Part shown: positions 5,641 to 10,442 of the stretch, in pieces
Numbering within the stretch: the stretch's first letter is position 1
Layout of the letters: every line of letters starts with the position of its first letter
Assembly: GCA_019683665.1 (NCBI GenBank)
Contig: JADGIB010000113.1
Coordinates: forward strand, 1 to 10,442
Direction of reading: 5' to 3'
DNA: 10,442 nucleotides
From: Solirubrobacteraceae bacterium
Lineage (GTDB): Bacteria; Actinomycetota; Thermoleophilia; Solirubrobacterales; Solirubrobacteraceae
Program-made: the position numbers and the translations under genes
The notes under the pieces: model-generated
Told to the model about the DNA's origin: nothing
Databases searched by the model: none
Seen by the model: the letters and a program-made list of their open reading frames with translations, nothing else

Positions 5641-6662
5641 GCGGGCCGCGGCTGGCCGACCTCACGACGCTGCGCCTCGGCGGCCCGGCCCGCCGGATCG
5701 TGACCGTCCACGAGGAGGACGAGCTCGTGCGGACCGTCCGCGAGCTCGACGCCGCCGGCGAGCCCGTGCTCGTCCTCGGCGGCGGCTCGAACGTCGTCGT
5801 CGCCGACGCCGGCTTCGACGGCACCGTCGTCCACGTCCAGACGCGGGGGGTCGTCGCCGACGGGGCGACGCTCACCGTCCAGGCCGGCGAGCCGTGGGAC
5901 GTCCTCGTCGCGCGCGCCGTCGAGGCGGGCCTGTCCGGGATCGAGTGCCTGTCGGGCATCCCCGGCAGCACCGGCGCGACCCCGATCCAGAACGTCGGCG
6001 CCTACGGCCAGGAGGTCGCCCAGACGATCGAGGCCGTGCGCGTCCTCGACCGCCGCAGCGGCCACGTCGTCGAGCTCGGCGCCGGCGAGTGCGCGTTCCG
6101 CTACCGCTCCAGCGCGTTCAAGGGCCGCGACGACCGCGTCGTCCTCGCCGTCCGCTTCCGGCTGCGGCGCGGCGCCGCGAGCGAGCCGATCGCCTACGCC
6201 GAGCTCGCCGACCGGCTCGGCGTCGCCGTCGGCGAGCGCGCCGAGCTGCGCGCGGTCCGCGCCGCCGTCCTCGAGCTGCGCCGCGGCAAGGGGATGGTCG
6301 TCGACCCCGCCGACCCCGAGTCGGTGAGCGCCGGCTCGTTCTTCACCAACCCGATCCTCGACGCCGACGCGTTCGCCGCGCTCGCAGCGCGGACCGCCCC
6401 GCAGCGCCCGCCGGCCTGGCCGGAGCCCGACGGGCGCGTGAAGACGTCGGCCGCGTGGCTCATCGCCCGCGCCGGGTTCGAGCGGGGGCTGACGCGCGGG
6501 CGCGTCGGGATCTCCCGCAAGCACACGCTCGCGCTCGTCAACCGCGGCGGCGCGACGACCGCCGAGCTCGTGGCGCTCGCCCGCGAGATCGCCGCCGGGG
6601 TGCAGCGCGCGTTCGGCGTGACGCTCGTCCCGGAGCCGGTCTTCGTCGGCCATGCGTGGTGA
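5637..6662 (+). CDS. murB: UDP-N-acetylenolpyruvoylglucosamine reductase MurB
   Basis: A 341-residue FAD enzyme that reduces UDP-N-acetylglucosamine-enolpyruvate to UDP-N-acetylmuramate with NADPH, the second committed step of cytoplasmic peptidoglycan precursor synthesis. Seen: LADLTTLRLGGPA at the N-terminus, the FAD loop VLGGGSNVVV (46-55), SGIPGSTGATPIQNVGAYGQEV (residues 106-127), CAFRYRSSAFK with catalytic Arg157, the RRGKGMVVDP loop, SAGSFFTNP with the proton donor Ser234, SAAWLIARAGF, and Glu333 near the C-terminus. The YRxS and long-loop pattern is type I, as in E. coli. The start is GTG at 5637, set by the GGAGGAG just upstream; it overlaps the mutM stop as GTGA, indicating coupling. 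Its end overlaps the following membrane-protein gene by 11 bases. No mur-ddl cluster genes are adjacent. Confidence 0.96.
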   Translation: MSGPRLADLTTLRLGGPARRIVTVHEEDELVRTVRELDAAGEPVLVLGGGSNVVVADAGFDGTVVHVQTRGVVADGATLTVQAGEPWDVLVARAVEAGLSGIECLSGIPGSTGATPIQNVGAYGQEVAQTIEAVRVLDRRSGHVVELGAGECAFRYRSSAFKGRDDRVVLAVRFRLRRGAASEPIAYAELADRLGVAVGERAELRAVRAAVLELRRGKGMVVDPADPESVSAGSFFTNPILDADAFAALAARTAPQRPPAWPEPDGRVKTSAAWLIARAGFERGLTRGRVGISRKHTLALVNRGGATTAELVALAREIAAGVQRAFGVTLVPEPVFVGHAW

Positions 6663-7344
6663 GGGGCCGAGCGCGGGCCGGGTCCTGGCCGTCCTCGCCG
6701 CCTCGCTCGTCGCCGCGGTCGGCCTCGGCGTCGCCGCCCGCGCCGCCGCGGGCGCCGGCCTGATCGCCTACGCGGGCCCGATCGCCGCGCCGGTCGACCG
6801 GCTCGGCCGGGGGGCGATCGCGCTCGGCGCGCCGTGGCTGGCCGTCGCCTGGCTGCTGGGCGCCTTCGCCCGGCGTCCCGCGCTCGGCGCCGTCGCCGGC
6901 GCGCTCGCGCTCGCCGGCGGCACCGGCGCCTGGTACGCGTTCACCGTCTGGCAGGTCGGGCGGGCCGCGCTCGGCTACGCGGTGCCGGTCGCGCTCGGCT
7001 GGAGCGCGGCCGCCGTCGCCGCCGGCGCCGTGTTCGGGATCGCCGGCGCGCTGTGGCGCTCGGCGCCGTCGACGCTCGCCCACGCGCTCGGCGCCGCCGT
7101 CCTCGCCGGCAGCTTCCTCGGCGAGGCGATCCTCCTGGCCACGATCTGGGACGGGCGCGCGGCGCGGGCCGTCCTCGCCGGCGAGCTCGCGCTCGGGCTC
7201 GCGCTCGCCGTCGCCCTGCTCATCGGCCGCCCGCGGTCGTTCGTCCTCGGGCTCGGGCTGACGGCGCTCGTGACGCTCGCCGCGGCGGGGGCCGAGCAGT
7301 GGGTGCGCGACGCGCTGCGCGGCGTCGGCTGGGGCGGGCTGTAG
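6652..7344 (+). CDS. Multi-pass membrane protein of unknown function (DUF6518-like)
   Basis: A 230-residue integral membrane protein with about seven hydrophobic segments: roughly residues 11-33, 55-76, 78-98, 103-130, 137-160, 165-187 and 190-212. Short charged loops (FARRP, LWRSAP, IWDGRAAR, GRPRS) separate them. Conserved-looking features are APWLAVAWLLGAFARRP and GAVFGIAGALWR, reminiscent of the actinobacterial DUF6518 family; this family call is tentative. No catalytic or transport motif is visible. The ATG lies inside the last codons of murB (11-base overlap) with no Shine-Dalgarno, so translation is probably coupled to murB. It could take part in envelope biology, but the pairing with murB is the only hint. 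The high G+C raises the chance of a spurious frame, yet the hydrophobic periodicity supports a real gene. Confidence 0.75.
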   Translation: MRGEGPSAGRVLAVLAASLVAAVGLGVAARAAAGAGLIAYAGPIAAPVDRLGRGAIALGAPWLAVAWLLGAFARRPALGAVAGALALAGGTGAWYAFTVWQVGRAALGYAVPVALGWSAAAVAAGAVFGIAGALWRSAPSTLAHALGAAVLAGSFLGEAILLATIWDGRAARAVLAGELALGLALAVALLIGRPRSFVLGLGLTALVTLAAAGAEQWVRDALRGVGWGGL

Positions 7345-7366
7345 CTCGGGCGCGCGGCCGCGAGCT
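7343..7366 (+). repeat. Imperfect inverted repeat after the membrane-protein stop codon
   Basis: agctcg (7343-7348) and cgagct (7361-7366) are complementary, with a G+C-rich interior containing a gcggccgc palindrome. It starts within the TAG stop, so it could weakly end the mutM-murB transcript. There is no T tract, so a classical intrinsic terminator is not supported. Confidence 0.3.
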
Positions 7367-7400
7367 CGAGCGCGGGGTACCGGCCGCCCCCGCCGCGCGA

Positions 7401-7406
7401 TAGCGT
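7401..7406 (+). promoter_or_regulatory. Candidate -10 box TAGCGT for the YbjQ-family gene
   Basis: TAGCGT ends 6 bases before ATG 7413, exactly the spacing that places the transcription start on the A of the start codon. No Shine-Dalgarno is present. This is the best leaderless-promoter geometry in the window. Confidence 0.55.
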
Positions 7407-7412
7407 CGCGCA

Positions 7413-7736
7413 ATGCTGATCACCACGATGAACGACCTCCCCGGCTGGGAGATCGAGGAGGTCCTGGGCGAGGTCTTCGGCCTCACCGTCCGCTCGCGCA
7501 ACGTCGGCTCCCAGATCGGGGCCTCGTTCAAGTCGCTCGTCGGCGGCGAGCTGAAGGGCATGACGAAGATGCTCGCCGAGGGCCGCGAGCACGCGACGGA
7601 GCGGCTCATCGAGGAGGCCGAGTCGAAGGGGGCCAACGCGATCGTCGCCTTCCGGTTCGACACCTCCGAGCTGGGCACGACCTGGACGGAGATCTGCGCG
7701 TACGGCACCGCCGTGCGGGCGCGAAAGCTGAGCTGA
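7413..7736 (+). CDS. YbjQ family protein (UPF0145 / DUF74)
   Basis: A 107-residue small soluble protein of the YbjQ/UPF0145 family, widely distributed and sometimes called putative heavy-metal-binding, with no firmly established role. Visible conserved blocks: LPGWEIEEVLGEVFGLTVRS (residues 9-28), a glycine-rich VGGELKGMTKML segment, EGREHATERLIEEAESKGANAIVAFRFD and a terminal EICAYGTAVRA. The family is known to form pentameric ring-like assemblies. Full length, with an unambiguous ATG. It sits alone: 68 bases after the membrane-protein gene with its own TAGCGT box, and 110 bases before the dioxygenase gene. Confidence 0.93.
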   Translation: MLITTMNDLPGWEIEEVLGEVFGLTVRSRNVGSQIGASFKSLVGGELKGMTKMLAEGREHATERLIEEAESKGANAIVAFRFDTSELGTTWTEICAYGTAVRARKLS

Positions 7737-7846
7737 CCGGACGCCGCGCGAGCATCGGTCAGGTGGGCTTGTGCGGTGTCAGGCCGCCTGCGAATCTACG
7801 TCCTGCGGCGCGACGCCGCTCCGGAACCAGGAGGAGGAGAGGACCG
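7737..7846 (+). promoter_or_regulatory. Leader region of the dioxygenase gene
   Basis: At 110 bases this is the longest upstream region before a gene within the window's interior. It contains two direct GTCAGG copies at 7758-7763 and 7778-7783, exactly 20 bases apart, a possible -35 TTGTGC (7769-7774) and -10 GAATCT (7792-7797) with a 17-base spacer, a small inverted repeat gcggcg-cga-cgccgc (7805-7819), and a strong Shine-Dalgarno AGGAGGAGGAGAGG at 7829-7842. Unlike most other units here it lacks a TAnnnT box next to the start, so this gene appears leadered. The promoter assignment is weak; the ribosome-binding site is clear. Confidence 0.4.
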
Positions 7847-8806
7847 ATGGCCCGGACGATCACCGGCAACCACCACATCACCCTGTCGGTCGGGGACGGC
7901 CAGGAGGACTGGGACTTCCACACCCAGGTGCTCGGCCTGCGCCCGATCAAGAAGACGATGCTCTACGACGGCGAGGCGCCCGTCTGGCACCTGTACTACT
8001 CGAACGGGTCGCTCGACGCCGGCAGCATCATCACGACGTTCCCGATGCGCCAGCACGGGAAGATGGGCCGCCGCGGCTCCAACCAGATCAAGGAGATCGG
8101 CCTGTCGATCGACGAGTCCTCGATCGACTACTGGGCCAACCGCTTCGACGAGCTCGGCATCGCCTGCGAGCACGTCGAGGAGTTCGGGACGAAGCGGCTG
8201 AAGTTCGCGCACCCGTGCGGGCTCCCGTACACGCTCGTCGGCACGACCGGCGACCCGCGGGGCGGCTGGGGCGAGCGCGGGGTCCCGGCCGAGCACGGGA
8301 TCAAGGGCGCGTACGCGCCGATCATCAGCGTCATCGACCCGTTCGAGATGACGCTCTACCTCGAGCACGGCATGGGCATGTCGAAGGTCGACGAGGAGGA
8401 CGGCCGGCAGGCGTGGGAGCTGCCCGGCGACGGGCTCGCCCGCCGCGTCGAGCTCGTCCACGAGCCCGACGTGCGGCCCGGGACCTGGCACTTCGCCGAG
8501 GGCACCCCCCACCACTGGGCCTGGAACGTGCCCGACGAGCCGACCCAGTTCTCGGTGAAGACGTGGCTGGAGGGCCTCGGCTTCACGGACGTCACCGAGC
8601 AGAAGGACCGCGGCTACTTCAAGTCGATCTACAACCGCACGCCGGGCGGGGCGCTGTTCGAGTACGCCTGGACGCCGGAGGACCGCGGGTTCCTCGTCGA
8701 CGAGCCGGAGGACAAGCTCGCGACGACGATCCAGATCCCGCCGGTGTTCAAGGACCGGGCCGAGGAGATGATCGCCTTCCTCGACCCGATCGAGGACCGC
8801 GTCTAG
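7847..8806 (+). CDS. VOC family ring-cleaving dioxygenase (PcpA/MhqO-type hydroquinone 1,2-dioxygenase)
   Basis: A 319-residue two-module vicinal-oxygen-chelate protein. The first module runs from ITGNHHITLSVGDGQEDWDFHTQVLGLR to about residue 135, the second from about 154. Metal ligand candidates match PcpA (2,6-dichlorohydroquinone 1,2-dioxygenase) in order and spacing: His10, His223 (TPHHWAW) and Glu272 (ALFEYAWTPEDRGF), for Fe(II). Second-shell residues I recall for PcpA are also present: His9, Thr12, His222, Arg255 and Tyr262. This supports cleavage of a hydroquinone or aminophenol-type ring, or quinone detoxification as for Bacillus MhqO/MhqE; the natural substrate is unknown. ATG 7847 is set by the strong AGGAGG and by the motif starting right after it; the open extension to 7763 is Arg-rich and unlike the family. 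It shares its CTAG stop with the convergent amidase. Confidence 0.9.
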   Translation: MARTITGNHHITLSVGDGQEDWDFHTQVLGLRPIKKTMLYDGEAPVWHLYYSNGSLDAGSIITTFPMRQHGKMGRRGSNQIKEIGLSIDESSIDYWANRFDELGIACEHVEEFGTKRLKFAHPCGLPYTLVGTTGDPRGGWGERGVPAEHGIKGAYAPIISVIDPFEMTLYLEHGMGMSKVDEEDGRQAWELPGDGLARRVELVHEPDVRPGTWHFAEGTPHHWAWNVPDEPTQFSVKTWLEGLGFTDVTEQKDRGYFKSIYNRTPGGALFEYAWTPEDRGFLVDEPEDKLATTIQIPPVFKDRAEEMIAFLDPIEDRV

Positions 8807-8815
8807 CGCGCGTCC
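8794..8815. terminator. Candidate bidirectional hairpin over the shared convergent stop codons
   Basis: ggac-cgcg (8794-8801) pairs with cgcg-c-gtcc (8807-8815) with one bulged C, leaving the loop tctag, which holds both overlapping stop codons (TAG at 8804-8806 on plus and at 8805-8803 on minus). The hairpin is the same on both strands and could slow polymerase in either direction. There is no T tract, so termination is unproven. Confidence 0.35.
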
Positions 8816-9390
8816 CGCTCCAGCATCCGGCGGTAGCGCGTCATCGTCGACCGGCTCATGTCGCCGTGGGTCTGGCGCTTGAGCCGGTCGACGCGCTCCC
8901 GGTGGTACGGGCTCGACAGCGACTCGCTGTGGCCGATGACGTGCTCGGTCGCGATCCCGAAGCGGGCCTGCAGCCACCGCGTGAGGCGCAGCGACGCGCG
9001 CAGCTGGCGCCGGTTGCCCATGACCTGCGCGTCGCTGCGGCCGACGTGCTCGATCCCGATCGCGGTGTGGTTGAGGCCGACCGTGTGGCGGCACATGAGC
9101 GACAGCGGGACGAGCTGGTGGATCGTCCCGTCCGCGTCGATGACGAAGTGCGTGCAGGTGCCGGGCCGCTCGTGCAGCTCGGGGTCGGGCACGTTGGCCG
9201 CGAACGTGTTCCAGGTCGCCCGGTAGGAGTCGTTGGCCGTGTCGTGCTGGACGATCACCTTCGGCCCCTCCAGGCGGAAGGACGCGATCCCGTAGTGGCG
9301 CTCGGCGTAGCGGCGCATGTCGCGCTTGCGCTGCACCGGGTACGGGATCGGGTCCTGGTGGATCGGGGGCGGCGGGACGTCGGCGAGCAC
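8803..9390 (-). CDS. N-acetylmuramoyl-L-alanine amidase / PGRP-type (amidase_2 fold) protein
   Basis: A 195-residue zinc amidase-fold protein expected to cut the bond between N-acetylmuramic acid and L-alanine of peptidoglycan. Seen: VIVQHDTAND with Zn ligand candidate His49; THFVIDADGTIHQLVP (80-95), the core strand pair; CRHTVGLNHTAIGIEHVG with catalytic-type Glu114; VIGHSE with His154; and THGDM with Asp177 (or His175) as third ligand, preceded by Lys171. The 154-to-177 gap is longer than in AmpD. No signal peptide is visible (N-terminus LADVPPPPIHQDP), so either it acts in the cytoplasm on recycled muropeptides, as AmpD does, or it leaves by another route. GTG 9390 is the only start before an upstream in-frame stop. 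It begins one base after the nitrilase stop without Shine-Dalgarno, implying coupling. Confidence 0.88.
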   Translation of the reverse strand: MLADVPPPPIHQDPIPYPVQRKRDMRRYAERHYGIASFRLEGPKVIVQHDTANDSYRATWNTFAANVPDPELHERPGTCTHFVIDADGTIHQLVPLSLMCRHTVGLNHTAIGIEHVGRSDAQVMGNRRQLRASLRLTRWLQARFGIATEHVIGHSESLSSPYHRERVDRLKRQTHGDMSRSTMTRYRRMLERDAR

Positions 9391-9391
9391 G

Positions 9392-10309
9392 TCAGGTCAG
9401 CGGCTCGTAGGCGTCGGGCCGGCGGGTCGTCAGGAACGGGAACAGGTCGAGCCAGTCGCGGCGCTGGTCGAGGTCGAGGTCGGCGACGAGGACGGCCGGC
9501 TCGTCGCGCGGCGCCTGGACGAGGATGCGCCCGTAGGGGTCGGAGATGAAGCTCGACCCGTAGAACGTCAGCGGCGGCTCGTGGCCGATGCGGTTGACGG
9601 CCACCATGAACGTCCCGTTCGCGATCCCGTTGGCGACGATGACCCGCTCCCACAGCGGCTCGGTGTCGAAGTCGGGGTGGTCGGGCTCGGAGCCGATCGC
9701 GGTCGGGTAGACGAGCACCTCGGCGCCGCCGAGCGAGTAGGCGCGCGCGAGCTCGGGGAACCACTGGTCCCAGCAGGTCGGGAAGCCGAGGCGGGCGTCG
9801 CCGAGGCCGACGACCGGGAAGGCGTCGTCGCCGGCGGGCCCGGGCCGGAAGTAGCGGTCCTCGTGGTAGCCGGCGGTGACGGGGATGTGGAGCTTGCGGG
9901 TGCGCGCGACGAGCGTGCCGTCGGGCGCGACGACGATCGCGGTGTTGTAGCCGAGGCCGTCCTGCGCGTCGGGGTCGCGCTCGTAGAGCGAGGCGTGGAC
10001 GTGGAGGCCGTGCTCGGCGGCCATCTCCCGGGCGAAGCGGGTCGTCGGGCCGTCGGGGATGTCCTCGGCGGCGTCCTTGGGGCCGTCGGGGACGATCGCG
10101 AAGTAGGGCGACAGCGTCAGCTCCTGCAGGCAGACGAGCTTCGCGCCCTCCGCCGCCGCCAGCGCGATGCCCTCGGCGAGGTTCGCCCGGTGGCGCTGCG
10201 GGTCGGGGTCCCAGCGGTGCTGGACGGCGGCGATCCGGAACGGCGGCCGGGTCGGCTCGTGGACGCGTGCGGGCGACGGCGGGATGTCGTAGGCGGTGAG
10301 CAGCCGCAT
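9392..10309 (-). CDS. Carbon-nitrogen hydrolase (nitrilase superfamily), N-carbamoylputrescine amidase-like
   Basis: A 305-residue nitrilase-superfamily amidase. The catalytic triad is visible: Glu63 (CLQELTLSPYF), Lys139 (RTRKLHIP) and Cys179 in FPTCWDQWFPELARAY. CWDQWFPE and the terminal DWLDLFPFLTTRRPDAY are the pattern of N-carbamoylputrescine amidases (AguB), which hydrolyse carbamoylputrescine to putrescine, CO2 and ammonia in the agmatine route; beta-ureidopropionase is the main alternative. The core starts near residue 24, leaving a 23-residue N-terminal extension. ATG 10309 is supported by a TATCGT box 9 bases upstream; no in-frame start lies nearer the core. No agmatine deiminase gene is adjacent in the window, so the pathway is open. 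The amidase gene follows after one base. Confidence 0.92.
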   Translation of the reverse strand: MRLLTAYDIPPSPARVHEPTRPPFRIAAVQHRWDPDPQRHRANLAEGIALAAAEGAKLVCLQELTLSPYFAIVPDGPKDAAEDIPDGPTTRFAREMAAEHGLHVHASLYERDPDAQDGLGYNTAIVVAPDGTLVARTRKLHIPVTAGYHEDRYFRPGPAGDDAFPVVGLGDARLGFPTCWDQWFPELARAYSLGGAEVLVYPTAIGSEPDHPDFDTEPLWERVIVANGIANGTFMVAVNRIGHEPPLTFYGSSFISDPYGRILVQAPRDEPAVLVADLDLDQRRDWLDLFPFLTTRRPDAYEPLT

Positions 10310-10318
10310 GATCGGTGG

Positions 10319-10324
10319 ACGATA
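10319..10324 (-). promoter_or_regulatory. Candidate -10 box TATCGT for the nitrilase-amidase unit
   Basis: On the minus strand TATCGT lies 9 bases before ATG 10309, implying a leader of about 3 bases; no Shine-Dalgarno is present. The identical hexamer lies before the hydroquinone reductase start at 4797. Confidence 0.5.
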
Positions 10325-10361
10325 CGGCCTCGGGCCCCGGACTCGTCGCAGCCGGCCGCTT

Positions 10362-10424
10362 CCCCCACCCCCGTTGCTTGTCGGGGGGGGGGCGCGGCCG
10401 GCGCCCCCACCCCCCCCCCACCCC
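10362..10424. repeat. G10 and C10 homopolymer tracts with competing G+C hairpins
   Basis: Contains cccccaccccc (10362-10372), a run of ten G (10383-10392), ccccc at 10404-10408, a run of ten C (10410-10419) and cccc (10421-10424). The G run can pair with the left C block (6 pairs, one mismatch, 4 more; loop of 8) or with the right block (13 bases each side with one mismatch, 10383-10395 with 10401-10413, loop ggccg). It lies upstream of the nitrilase promoter. I see no coding potential from 10310 to the window end. Either an assembly-edge artefact or a slippage-prone tract. Confidence 0.6.
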
Positions 10425-10442
10425 GCGCGACCCGCCGCGCGG

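Noticed and set aside
4950..6653. 567-codon minus-strand open frame
   Set aside because: Antisense shadow of mutM and murB, both confirmed by complete motif sets.
7343..7366. Intrinsic terminator after the membrane-protein gene
   Set aside because: Only six clean pairs and no T tract.
7763..7846. 28-residue N-terminal extension of the dioxygenase
   Set aside because: Arg-rich, unlike the family; the strong AGGAGG lies just before ATG 7847 and the family begins with the ITG-x-HHIT motif right after it.
1..10442. Mobile element, CRISPR array, tRNA or phage-defence system
   Set aside because: No transposase, integrase, repeat-spacer pattern, cloverleaf or defence-type domain is visible; the genes are conventional metabolic and housekeeping families.

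Overview
The window is very G+C rich (about three quarters by eye) and densely packed, with no gap over about 135 bases. It looks like a chromosomal segment from a deep-branching actinobacterium, most likely of the Thermoleophilia/Solirubrobacterales type. The reasons are base composition, TAG/TGA-only stop codons, apparently leaderless promoters with a TAnnnT -10 box, and a secreted protein with a basic, Ala/Arg-rich C-terminal domain of a kind I associate with that group. The lineage is an inference. I see no mobile element, tRNA, rRNA or CRISPR.

Layout, left to right: an MpsC/DUF2294 protein (+, 50-427); convergent with it, a malyl-CoA-lyase-type CoA-ester lyase (-, 421-1344); divergent from that, a secreted propeller-like protein (+, 1405-2730); convergent with it, a DapC/kynurenine-aminotransferase-type enzyme (-, 2727-3863); behind it a glutathionyl-hydroquinone reductase (-, 3895-4797 or to 4833). 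Divergent from the reductase is a translationally coupled cluster: Fpg/MutM DNA glycosylase (+, 4858-5640), MurB (+, 5637-6662) and a multi-pass membrane protein (+, 6652-7344). A small YbjQ/UPF0145 protein (+, 7413-7736) and a PcpA/MhqO-type ring-cleaving dioxygenase (+, 7847-8806) follow. The dioxygenase is convergent with a two-gene minus-strand unit: a carbamoylputrescine-amidase-type nitrilase (10309-9392) followed after one base by a PGRP/amidase_2 protein (9390-8803). The last ~80 bases hold G10 and C10 tracts able to form strong hairpins, possibly a contig-end artefact.

Most genes are housekeeping or general metabolism: cell wall (MurB, amidase, possibly DapC), DNA repair (Fpg), amine and CoA-thioester metabolism. 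The most suggestive functional theme is quinone handling. A hydroquinone reductase of the PcpF/YqjG type and a dioxygenase keeping the complete PcpA active-site set lie about 3 kb apart, though in different transcription units.

The strongest sequence-level observations are: (i) a TAnnnT box 6-10 bases before the start codon of five genes, most of them first in their transcription unit; (ii) loss of the fourth zinc-finger cysteine of Fpg exactly where the murB Shine-Dalgarno lies; (iii) two convergent pairs whose stop codons share one palindromic CTAG. I find no convincing wholly new system.
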